Shown one piece after another: positions 25,848 through 34,176 of a DNA stretch of 64,000 nt. The notes beneath the pieces were generated by a model that saw only the letters and a program-made list of their open reading frames with translations, made no database searches and was not told the DNA's origin. The stretch's first letter is position 1; each line of letters begins with the position of its first letter. This DNA comes from Anaerofilum sp. An201 (lineage in GTDB: Bacteria > Bacillota > Clostridia > Oscillospirales > Ruminococcaceae): NCBI RefSeq assembly GCF_002160015.1, contig NZ_NFJT01000008.1, positions 50,300-114,299 of the forward strand, read 5' to 3'. The translations under genes were made by a program, and so were the position numbers.

Positions 25848-28778
25848 CTACATAGAAACATCTTCCATGACAAGCTGCTCGCTTTCTGTATGACCGGAAA
25901 GTGACAGAAATTCACCGGCAATATCCGGATTTTTGAACCGAAGTACATCCGTATCTTTTCTGCCAAAAGCAAGAAAATCCACGCCGCCATACCACACAAC
26001 ACTTTCATCCACAACAGCATACCGCTGATTCAGTTCTTTGTGCGTATGGACCACGGTACCTGTCTGCCTCATCATCTCAATCGCTTCACATACACTTTCT
26101 TGATTCGCGAGTTTCCCGCTCTCTGCCGTTCTGGTATGGATCGCAATTTCGACACCGGAAGCAACCGCCTTCTGCAAAGAGGGAAGCAATTTCACGATTC
26201 TTCCTTTTTGCAGATAAGGACTGACAATAACCACGCTGCGGGCAGCATCATCCAAGTCCTGCTCAAAAGGAAGCATAGATGAGTGTCCATCATAAATCAC
26301 ACTGACAAACTGATCCGCTGCACCGAATTTGACCTGATATCCCAGCTCCGCATAGCCTTTCATGCGTTTATGATACATCCGCTCCAGGGTAGGAACATGG
26401 ATATCCACATAATCGTAGATACGAACTTCCTGCTTTCCTTCATAATTTCTGTGGAGGCGTCCGGCATACTGTGCCAATGTGCCTTTCCACGATATGGGCA
26501 TCGCCAGGAGCAGGGTGTCCAACCGCGGGGCGTCAAAGCCCTCTCCGATATACTTTCCGGTCGCAACGACCACCACATCCTTATCGTCAGGCACATTCTG
26601 CAATGCCGTCAGCTTTTCACGTTTATCCTTTTGCTTGTCACTGCCAATGAGCAGGAAAACATGCTTTACCTGGTCCGACAGATGACCGGCAAGCAGTACA
26701 GCGTGTTCTTTCCGCTCCGTCAGCAGAATTGGTGTACGTCCCTCCTGTATCAACTTCAAAGTGTCTGACACCAACAGTTCGTTCCGGTTGTGATTTTCAA
26801 TCACACCGGCGTACATATCCTGAATCCCGTTGGCATCCGGCAGTCTTAGGCGTGTAAATCTGGGAATTACTATGTGGGAGAAGCTTCGCTTTTCCGCCTG
26901 ACTTTTGGCATCCACCAAATACCGGACGGGGCCGCACTGCATAAAGATGATGGGATGATGACCGTCCTTGCGAACAGGTGTGGCAGACAATCCGTAAACA
27001 TATTTGGCTTCCACTGCTTTCAGAACGGTTTCGAAGGTGAATGCGGCCACATGATGGCACTCATCCACAATGACCATTCCGTACTCTGCCACAAAAGACT
27101 TTACGGACTTTTCTCCTCCCTCAAGCAGGGACTGCATGGTGGCAATATCGACGATTCCACTGCGGGTATTCTTTCCGCTGCCAATTTGGCCAATGAGGTG
27201 CTGTTTTTTCTTCCTGCCTCGCTTTTTGGGCGGTTCCGGCAGGACTTCATGGATATTCAGAAATTGTTCCAGCGAGGATTTCCACTGTTCCAGCAACGCG
27301 CTGGACTGCACCAATACCAAGGTATTGACTTTACGCTGTCCAATCAGATAGGAGCCAATTACGGTTTTCCCGAACGCAGTCGTTGCGGACAGAACACCCG
27401 TGTCTGCATCCAGCAGCGCTCGGGCGGCAGGTTCCTGTTCTGGGCGCAGCATCCCATTAAATTCCACATCAATGGAATGTCCCGGTGATCTGTGATCTTC
27501 CAGAACGACAGGGACTTCATATTGATCCAATAACCCCAGAATCTCATCCATACAACCACGGGGAAGGCCGATGTATTCCTCATCCTCATAGCCGCAGTCC
27601 AGAACGCGAGGAACGCCATAAACGGAAATACGCATGGCTTGCTTGGAGCGAAATTCCGGATTTGGAAACGCCGCAAGTCTCTTGAGCGTATTCAACGCCC
27701 CTTGAGAGAAACCCTTTTTCTCAACGTAAATCAAATTGGAATGATGCAGGCGTACCTGCAGCGGAAAATCTCTGCGCGTCAGTTTTGTCTTGGTTCGCTT
27801 GCGTTTCCAGGGCACTTGCTTCTCCTCAGCATCCGCCAATTCTCCCATGTCCCCATGATGGCATACTTTCCTTAAAGCTTCTTCCAACTGTTCCGGCGTG
27901 ATTTTCGGCAGGGAGGACAGAAATGCCCACTGATCAGGATAAGGCTCAAAGCGATCATCCACAAACAGAGAATTTCCGTCTTTCTGCGCCTGTCCTTGAA
28001 ATGGCAGGGCAATCAAATTCCCGAAACCGCCCTTCGGCACAAGATCCTGAGACGGGAACAACCGGTCATAGGACGAAAAGGATAGCTCATGCCGGCACGA
28101 CATGGTCCCAGTCAGCAAACCGGTCCCCAAGCGCCTGGCATCGGCGGCTGAAACAGGCTCCGAAAAGAAAAACCAGACATGGGCGCCGTTTCCGGAACGG
28201 GAGCGTTCCACTGCCGGTACCAATCCCGCTTCTTTGCAGGATTTGCAAAATGCAGTCACATCAAGCTTCCAGTTTTCTTCATCAAAATCCGCAGCCAACA
28301 GCCAGGTCTTGTTGTCCTCCAGCATCGGATAGATTGCCGCCACATCTCTGCACAAAGAATCACGGCCAATCAAATGTGCTTTGACCACATCGGCTGTGAG
28401 CGGCCGAAACTCACGGTTGGGGCACTCTGCGCACTTGTATTTCTTTTTATCGCACAGGCTATGCACCCATTCATTTTTACAGACTGGGGTGTAACCGTTT
28501 TTCCCGGTGGTGGTGCTGTGATACCGGCGTGCATATACATCTTCCCGCCCTTTGAAAACAGACAGGAAATACTCGATTTTCTCCTGTGAGGAGCTGTGTG
28601 CGTGAACCGGGGCAGACTGCACATCCGTTAGCGCACAGCTGCGCCACAGCGGCTCGGAGCATACTGCCCTTTTGCCGTTTTCATCTTCACAGAGAAGCAG
28701 CGCCCGCCCTCCATCCAGAGACGGGACGATTTCAAGAAGCGCATACTCCCGGCCACTGATAATCGCTTTTCGATTCAT
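25848..28778 (-). CDS. TOTE-type primase-helicase with C-terminal PLD nuclease-like domain
   Basis: The 976-residue protein has a Cys-containing N-terminal region (CAECPNREF near 115), an archaeo-eukaryotic primase-like domain of the TOTE conflict type (about 125-330, AADFDEENW near 163 and GAHVWFFFSEPV), and an SF2 helicase (AFGKT near 470, DECHH near 574, SATPVRKDG near 600). A PLD-like end follows (about 830-960, VVIVSPYLQKG and YAVVDESVVWYGGVDF). Such proteins are predicted to act in conflicts between mobile elements and hosts. GGAGG before the ATG at 28778 sets the start. The upstream AlbA-type gene ends 25 nt before it. A truncated second copy lies at 30624. Confidence 0.85.
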   Translation of the reverse strand: MNRKAIISGREYALLEIVPSLDGGRALLLCEDENGKRAVCSEPLWRSCALTDVQSAPVHAHSSSQEKIEYFLSVFKGREDVYARRYHSTTTGKNGYTPVCKNEWVHSLCDKKKYKCAECPNREFRPLTADVVKAHLIGRDSLCRDVAAIYPMLEDNKTWLLAADFDEENWKLDVTAFCKSCKEAGLVPAVERSRSGNGAHVWFFFSEPVSAADARRLGTGLLTGTMSCRHELSFSSYDRLFPSQDLVPKGGFGNLIALPFQGQAQKDGNSLFVDDRFEPYPDQWAFLSSLPKITPEQLEEALRKVCHHGDMGELADAEEKQVPWKRKRTKTKLTRRDFPLQVRLHHSNLIYVEKKGFSQGALNTLKRLAAFPNPEFRSKQAMRISVYGVPRVLDCGYEDEEYIGLPRGCMDEILGLLDQYEVPVVLEDHRSPGHSIDVEFNGMLRPEQEPAARALLDADTGVLSATTAFGKTVIGSYLIGQRKVNTLVLVQSSALLEQWKSSLEQFLNIHEVLPEPPKKRGRKKKQHLIGQIGSGKNTRSGIVDIATMQSLLEGGEKSVKSFVAEYGMVIVDECHHVAAFTFETVLKAVEAKYVYGLSATPVRKDGHHPIIFMQCGPVRYLVDAKSQAEKRSFSHIVIPRFTRLRLPDANGIQDMYAGVIENHNRNELLVSDTLKLIQEGRTPILLTERKEHAVLLAGHLSDQVKHVFLLIGSDKQKDKREKLTALQNVPDDKDVVVVATGKYIGEGFDAPRLDTLLLAMPISWKGTLAQYAGRLHRNYEGKQEVRIYDYVDIHVPTLERMYHKRMKGYAELGYQVKFGAADQFVSVIYDGHSSMLPFEQDLDDAARSVVIVSPYLQKGRIVKLLPSLQKAVASGVEIAIHTRTAESGKLANQESVCEAIEMMRQTGTVVHTHKELNQRYAVVDESVVWYGGVDFLAFGRKDTDVLRFKNPDIAGEFLSLSGHTESEQLVMEDVSM

Positions 28779-28803
28779 ATACAGCCCCCCTCCACACCAG
28801 CAG

Positions 28804-30108
28804 TTACTTCCGTCTATACTTTGTTTTCCTGCCGTTTCCATCCTGATAAATCAGGCCCTCGGCGACCATTTGTTTCAGAATTCGGTTGGCTGTGGCCTGG
28901 CTTACATCCAGAAGCTGATCCACATCACTGCGCACGATATGACCATTGGAACCAATGAAATCCAAGATCCGTTTCTCTTCACTTTTGAGCGTACCAACCG
29001 GTGTCTGTGTATGATTTGTGCCGGCGTTCCTGTTTGGCAGCGTGATTTTGAATGCGTTGCTCGATACCTCGATTTTTGGCTTCAATTCCGTCTCCGTGTA
29101 GGCGTTCATAATTTTAGGCATACCGGTGCCGTATGCCTCAATCAGCTGCAGACGATAAAATATAGCTGCCAGCTTGGGGTTTCGGCAAACCGAGAGTCCC
29201 AGCATGATGTCGTCCAGTTCAATGCCGGAGGGCAGTCCACCTACAGAGACAAATTCGATCCTGTCGGCATATACACTGACCAGGGTGCTTGCACGGAAAG
29301 AATAGTCTCTATGGATCAGCGAGTTCAGCAGCGCTTCCCGCAGGGCATCTTCCGGATAATCCCGTGTGTCGATTCGGTATAGCCCATCAAAAGTTGCCTT
29401 TGTCTGGTTACGCAGATCCAGATAGCTGTACAACTCCTCCATTTGCTGAAACAGCGAACCGCCAAATTCTCTTCTGTCCTGAAAGCTTCCTTTATCTTCC
29501 CCAGAGAAGGTTGCCGCCTTGATGGTGCTGGGACACTGATCGGACAGGAGGAGCGCCACATTGGAGTAGATACCATCCGCAGAAATCATTCCAAGAGTCT
29601 GCATTTTTGCAGTATCAAATGGGATGTTCTGCTTTTCAAATTGCTTCTCTGCCGCTTCAAAGCTGAGATTCTGTTCCAGTGAACGCATGGATTCGAAGTT
29701 GTCCCCATCAGTTTCCTTGATCATTCTTCGGATCGCAGTATCCGTAGCCGGGTCAGAAGATGTGCCGTTTCTGACATAGACCCCACTGGGTTTCAACCCC
29801 TTACTGCCCAGATAATAGGGCCGGTCGGTCCCTTTTTGAATGGTCACAGCAATGATATCCTTGTCGCCGACATGTTGGGTTTCGTAGCCCACAAACATGG
29901 TCACATCAGGCTTGATGGAATCTCGAATCATATTGTTCAGCTGCAAAATGACTTGGTCGGCGTTTTTGACTCCCACAACACTTCCATCGTCGCTGACACC
30001 AATATACAGCGTACCGCCTTTTGTGTTGGCAAAGGCAATGACTTCTTTGCAGATATCTCCCACGACCTCTGCTTTCAGTTCAACAACTTCACTCTCAACA
30101 AATGCCAT
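28804..30108 (-). CDS. AlbA_2/Schlafen-type ATP-binding regulator
   Basis: The 434-residue protein has an AlbA_2 domain (about 1-125, FANTKGGTLYIGVSDDG), an HSP90-like ATPase domain (about 240-350, ALREALLNSLIHRDYSF) and a C-terminal winged helix (about 375-434, VDQLLDVSQATANRILKQM). It resembles the regulator at 16078 but is a distinct branch. A strong promoter and the TTCTTGTC operator pair lie directly upstream, and the helicase gene follows 25 nt downstream. It probably regulates its own operon. GGAGG is 8 nt before the ATG. Confidence 0.87.
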   Translation of the reverse strand: MAFVESEVVELKAEVVGDICKEVIAFANTKGGTLYIGVSDDGSVVGVKNADQVILQLNNMIRDSIKPDVTMFVGYETQHVGDKDIIAVTIQKGTDRPYYLGSKGLKPSGVYVRNGTSSDPATDTAIRRMIKETDGDNFESMRSLEQNLSFEAAEKQFEKQNIPFDTAKMQTLGMISADGIYSNVALLLSDQCPSTIKAATFSGEDKGSFQDRREFGGSLFQQMEELYSYLDLRNQTKATFDGLYRIDTRDYPEDALREALLNSLIHRDYSFRASTLVSVYADRIEFVSVGGLPSGIELDDIMLGLSVCRNPKLAAIFYRLQLIEAYGTGMPKIMNAYTETELKPKIEVSSNAFKITLPNRNAGTNHTQTPVGTLKSEEKRILDFIGSNGHIVRSDVDQLLDVSQATANRILKQMVAEGLIYQDGNGRKTKYRRK

Positions 30109-30135
30109 ACACAGTACCTCCTTTTCTTAGTTGTC

Positions 30136-30164
30136 ATTATAATCATTCTTGTCATTCTTGTCAA
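30136..30164 (-). promoter_or_regulatory. Consensus sigma-A promoter of the AlbA-helicase operon
   Basis: On the minus strand TTGACA (30164-30159) and TATAAT (30141-30136) are 17 nt apart. The spacer holds the repeated GACAAGAAT motif, so a repressor bound there would block transcription. Confidence 0.8.
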
Positions 30165-30220
30165 AACATATTCATTTGATAAGAAAATTATTCCGTGTTA
30201 TAAAAGCCCGCAGCCCAGGG

Positions 30221-30245
30221 TATTTCTTTGTTTATGCGGCGCATT
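30221..30245. repeat. Dispersed repeat, copy C
   Basis: TATTTCTTTGTTTATGCGGC followed by GCATTT is a diverged version of copies A and B. It is about 375 nt from the stop of the truncated helicase, as copy B is about 370 nt from the stop of the full one. Confidence 0.7.
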
Positions 30246-30623
30246 TCCTACGCCTCTGCTCTGAGATGATTCGTCCTGTTATTGCCCTCCTCAAACTGGG
30301 CGGAACATCTTTTAATACACAGAATCCAATCCCACACAAATCCCAAAAGACGAAAGAATTCCTTGAAACAAGCAGGGCAGAAGAGTTTTAAAGAGGAACT
30401 GGCGGAGCATAGGAAAGCGTTAAACAGGGTACAAAAGCTCTATTTGAAAGGACGGACATATTTTTGGGACCGCATTCCCAGACATTCGAACCCCACACGC
30501 CGGTCCAAACGCTACCAAACAGGGTTAAAGAGCATTGAAAAACAGCAGAAAGTAGCGGTTTTTCTCTACCCTTTTTCTCCATTTCGTGTAATTCCAAATA
30601 CGGAAATATTCCGAAGATGACCT
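30246..30623. repeat. Noncoding 3' region of the helicase module, second copy
   Basis: It is related to 25477-25847 in the same order and orientation (see that entry). No gene is seen in it. Confidence 0.75.
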
Positions 30624-31403
30624 CTACATAGAAACATCTTCTATGACAAGCTGTTCGCTTTCCGCATGACCAGAAAGTGCCAGGAACTCACCCGCAATGT
30701 CTGGATTTTTGAATCGAAGCACATCCGTATCTTTTCTGCCAAACGCAAGAAAATCCACGCTGCCATACCACACAACACTTTCATCAACGACGGCATACCG
30801 CTGATTTAGTTCTCCGTGCGTATGAACTACGATGCCAGCCTGTTTCAGCGCCTCGATCGCTTCACACACATTTTCTTGATTCGAGAGTTTCCTGCTATCT
30901 GCTGTTCTGGTATGGATCGCAATTTCGACACCGGAAGCAGCCGCCTTCTGTAAAGAGGGAAGAAGTTTCACGATTCTGCCTTTTTGCAGATAAGGACTGA
31001 CGATAACCACGCTGCGGGCAGCGTCATCTAAGTCCTGCTCAAAAGGAAGCATAGATGAGTGGCCATCATAAATCACGCTGACAGACTGATCCGCTGCACC
31101 GAATTTGACCTGATACCCCAGTTCCGCATAGCCTTTCAGGCGTTTATGATACATCCGCTCCAATGTAGGAACATGGATATCCACATAATCGTAAATCCGT
31201 ACTTCCTGCTTTCCTTCATAATTTCTATGGAGACGTCCGGCATACTGTGCCAATGTACCTTTCCACGATATGGGCATGGCAAGAAGAAGGGTATCCAGCC
31301 GCGGGGCGTCAAAGCCCTCTCCAATATACTTTCCGGTGGCAACGACCACCACGTCCTCATCGTCAGGCACATTCTGCAATGCGGTCAGCTTTTCACGCTT
31401 ATC
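30624..31403 (-). pseudogene. Truncated second copy of the TOTE-type helicase
   Basis: About 250 codons match the C-terminal quarter of the helicase at 25848 almost residue for residue (helicase C-domain end and PLD-like domain, ending ESEQLVIEDVSM). The similarity stops abruptly near 31403, within the codons for [10 protein letters not shown], and unrelated DNA follows. There is no start codon with a ribosome site for the remaining part, so it is a 5'-deleted copy. The reading frame itself is still open, which suggests a recent event or DNA exchange with the full copy. Confidence 0.88.
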
Positions 31404-31585
31404 TCTGGCAGACGGTTGAAAACAAGCAAAAATTCATTTCTCAGATTATGACCTCTAAATCGCCGGTCCGCTCCTGCGATGATGTGGACGAAACGGCGCT
31501 GTCCTTTGCCGAGATCAAGGCCCTATGCGCCGGAGACCCCCGTATCAAGGAGCGCATGGATTTGGATGTGGAGGTTGCGCGTCTG
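31404..31585 (+). pseudogene. Fragment of the giant helicase/methylase gene of conjugative elements
   Basis: Read on the plus strand from 31404, this encodes [16 protein letters not shown] and then [21 protein letters not shown] recognise this as a conserved piece of the very large SNF2-type helicase/N6-methylase protein carried by Tn1549-like elements. It starts exactly where the minus-strand helicase copy ends, and the match fades after DLDVEVARL. The following 130 nt to the relaxase start carry an open frame ([20 protein letters not shown]) that I cannot place. Confidence 0.65.
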
Positions 31586-31714
31586 ATGTTCTCCATGATT
31601 GGGGTGGAGCTGCCACAACACTACGGTGCGCCAAACAAAAAAAGAAACAAATTATTTCATACTGTGACGAGATGGGCAGCTGAGACTGCCCATTTTTTGA
31701 AGGGAGGGAACTTC

Positions 31715-33130
31715 ATGGCAACAACACGAATTATGCCGCTGCACATCGGCAAGGGCCGCACAGAAAGCACTGCGATCAGTGATATTATCGACTATGTGGC
31801 TAATCCCCAAAAGACAGACAACGGCAGGCTCGTTACCGGATATGAGTGTGATAGCCGGATTGCAGACACAGAGTTTGTTATGGCCAAGCGTCAGTATATT
31901 GCCATCACCGGAAGGGTGCGCGGAAAAGACGATGTGATTGCTTACCATGTCCGTCAGTCTTTCCGTCCGGGTGAAATCACGCCGGAAGAAGCCAACCGGC
32001 TGGGCGTGGAATTTGCCAAACGGTTTACCAAAGGAAACCACGCCTTTATTGTCTGCACTCACATTGACAAAGCCCATGTGCATAATCACATTATTTGGAG
32101 TTCGGTCAATCTGGACTGTGACCGAAAATTCCGAAACTTCTGGGGCAGTACAAAGGCTGTTAGGCGTTTGAGCGACACCATCTGTATCGAAAATGGATTG
32201 TCCATTATCGAGAATCCCAATCCCCATGGCAAAAGCTACAATAAATGGTTGGGCGATAAGGCGAAGCCATCCCATCGGGAGCAGCTGAGAATGATGATCG
32301 ACCAGGCACTGGAGCAAAAGCCTACAGACTTTGATGAGTTACTGAAAATGCTTTCCGAGATGGGCTGCGAAGTAACCCGGCGCGGAAAAGCGATTCGCCT
32401 CAAGGCTCCCGGATGGAAAAATGTTGCCCGGATGGATGAAGGACTGGGAACCGGATACAGTGAGGCAGAAATTCGTGCGGTACTGGCAGGGAAAAAGCAG
32501 TACACACCCCGTAAAAAATCCACCGTACAAGCGGAGCCTCCCAAGGTCAATCTGCTGGTGGACATCCAAGAAAAACTCCGTGCTGGAAAAGGTGCTGGGT
32601 ATGCGCGTTGGGCCAAGGTCTTTAATCTCAAACAGATGGCGCAGACGATGAATTTTCTTACCGAGCATAATCTGCTGGAATATGCAGTGCTGGAGGAAAA
32701 AGCGGCAGCGGCTACAGCCCACCATAACGAACTGTCGGCACAGATTAAGGCGGCGGAAAAACGCATGGCGGAGATTGCTGTCTTGCGGACCCACATCATC
32801 AATTATGCGAAGACCCGCGAGATCTATGTAGCTTATCGACAGGCTGGTTACTCTAAGAAATTCCGCCAGGAACATGAAGCAGAAATCCTGCTCCACCAGA
32901 CAGCAAAAAATGCTTTCGACGATATGGGGGTTAAGAAGCTGCCCAAGGTCAAAGAATTGCAAACTGAGTATGCCAAGCTCCTGGAGGAAAAGAAAAAAAT
33001 CTATGCTGAATACCGGCGTTCCCGCGAAGAAATGAGGGAACTTTTGACGGCCAAAGCGAATGTGGATCGGCTGCTGAAAATGGACGAGGAGCAGAAACAG
33101 GAGAAAGAAAAAGACCACGACCAGCGGTGA
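31715..33130 (+). CDS. Relaxase/mobilization nuclease of the right-hand element
   Basis: The 471-residue protein opens [20 protein letters not shown] and has the relaxase metal site in [15 protein letters not shown] near residues 116-130. Residues about 160-260 contain the second half of the relaxase domain, and the C-terminal 190 residues are coiled coil and highly charged, ending in a KE-rich tail. It would nick the element's oriT for transfer. GGGAGGG lies upstream of the ATG at 31715; the longer open frame before it belongs to the helicase fragment. No coupling-protein or secretion genes are present, so mobilization would depend on another element. Confidence 0.9.
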   Translation: MATTRIMPLHIGKGRTESTAISDIIDYVANPQKTDNGRLVTGYECDSRIADTEFVMAKRQYIAITGRVRGKDDVIAYHVRQSFRPGEITPEEANRLGVEFAKRFTKGNHAFIVCTHIDKAHVHNHIIWSSVNLDCDRKFRNFWGSTKAVRRLSDTICIENGLSIIENPNPHGKSYNKWLGDKAKPSHREQLRMMIDQALEQKPTDFDELLKMLSEMGCEVTRRGKAIRLKAPGWKNVARMDEGLGTGYSEAEIRAVLAGKKQYTPRKKSTVQAEPPKVNLLVDIQEKLRAGKGAGYARWAKVFNLKQMAQTMNFLTEHNLLEYAVLEEKAAAATAHHNELSAQIKAAEKRMAEIAVLRTHIINYAKTREIYVAYRQAGYSKKFRQEHEAEILLHQTAKNAFDDMGVKKLPKVKELQTEYAKLLEEKKKIYAEYRRSREEMRELLTAKANVDRLLKMDEEQKQEKEKDHDQR

Positions 33131-33293
33131 GCTGATCGCAGTCAAAAGCGTTCGCAGAACGCGTGGCCACAGGATAAAATCCTGTGTTCAAAGGGGCTTG
33201 GGGGCAGCGCCCTCAACAAGCGTTTGTGGCGAAATGGATAGCCACAAGCATTGCTTGCCGCTATTTAGTTCATAAAAAATTTTCAAAATATAG

Positions 33294-33322
33294 TTGTATA
33301 TTTTTTTCTGTGCAGTTATTAT
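33294..33322 (+). promoter_or_regulatory. Promoter of the TetR-type gene
   Basis: TTGTAT at 33294-33299 and TATTAT at 33317-33322 are separated by 17 nt in a very AT-rich stretch. The preceding noncoding part (33131-33290) holds short hairpins, ACAGGAT/ATCCTGT and TTGTGGC/GCCACAA, but no gene. Confidence 0.5.
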
Positions 33323-33369
33323 ATAAATACCGTTTTATGATTCTGTTCTTTATAGGGGGATGGGAAGAT

Positions 33370-33987
33370 ATGGCACGAAAAGCCTATTCTGAAGAAGATA
33401 GAGTGCAAGTGCGGAATGCCCTAATGACCACCATGATTCAGTGTATCGCGGATCGGGGATTGATTCACAGCAGTATTGATGTTTTGTGCAGAAAAGTAGA
33501 GATCTCCAAGACCTTCTTCTACAGTTTTTTCTCATCCAAGGAAGAACTGGTGCTCTACGCCCTGCGATACCAACAGCCCAAGCTGCTGGATTATGCCAGA
33601 TCCCTAATGGAGGACCCCGGACTCAGTTGGCGGGCGGGAGTGGAAACCTTTCTGAAAAACTGCTGTTATGGAGCTAAAAGCGGAGTTGCCGTTTTGTCCA
33701 TTGAGGAGGAGCAGCAAGTACGCCACTGCCTTTCCGAGGAGAATTTCCAGGCGTTCCGGCGGGATCAGATTATTTTTTATGGAAAGCTGCTTTCCATCTT
33801 TGGCCTCCCTGTGGACAGTATTGATCCCCGGCTGTTTGGCAATCTGGCCCTCAGCATGATGATGGTACACAAAGCCATTCCAGACACCATGCCATTTCTA
33901 TTCCCAGAGGTGGCGGAGGATACGGTGGACTTCCAGGTCAGGGCTCTGGTGGACGAGATGGAGCGGGTAAAAGAGGATGTTCGGTAG
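33370..33987 (+). CDS. TetR-family transcription regulator
   Basis: The 205-residue protein has an N-terminal TetR helix-turn-helix (about 12-60, SIDVLCRKVEISKTFFYSFF followed by SSKEELVLYAL) and a helical ligand-binding part without a recognised subclass. It is preceded by its own promoter, and an A-rich, low-GC leader sets it apart from the GC-richer genes that follow. It lies directly upstream of the immunity-gene array, with a terminator between, so it may control itself and perhaps the array. The ATG at 33370 follows a GGGGGATGGGAAG site. Confidence 0.85.
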   Translation: MARKAYSEEDRVQVRNALMTTMIQCIADRGLIHSSIDVLCRKVEISKTFFYSFFSSKEELVLYALRYQQPKLLDYARSLMEDPGLSWRAGVETFLKNCCYGAKSGVAVLSIEEEQQVRHCLSEENFQAFRRDQIIFYGKLLSIFGLPVDSIDPRLFGNLALSMMMVHKAIPDTMPFLFPEVAEDTVDFQVRALVDEMERVKEDVR

Positions 33988-34103
33988 GTGAAAGCAAATG
34001 GATAGAGATGAGTACCCATGTCCAAACGGACGGGAAAGACAGCAGAATATCGTCAGACACAGAGCCTTGGGATACAGGTTTTGGTTCTGTGCGGCCTTTT
34101 CGC

Positions 34104-34154
34104 GCCCTGCGTCAGCCTGTCCAAATGACAGGGTGTCGCAGGGCATTTTTTATT
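34104..34154 (+). terminator. Intrinsic terminator before the immunity-like array
   Basis: GCCCTGCG (34104-34111) pairs with CGCAGGGC (34137-34144), with an inner CCTGTC/GACAGG stem, and TTTTTTATT follows. It lies between the TetR gene and the first array gene, so it ends the TetR transcript or acts as an attenuator. Confidence 0.75.
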
Positions 34155-34176
34155 GTTCGGAAAGAGGTGGCCTGAT

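Noticed and set aside
31247..31714. N-terminal extension of the relaxase (frame open from 31247)
   Set aside because: This part is antisense to the truncated helicase and then encodes a giant-helicase shred; the relaxase has a good ribosome site at its own ATG at 31715.
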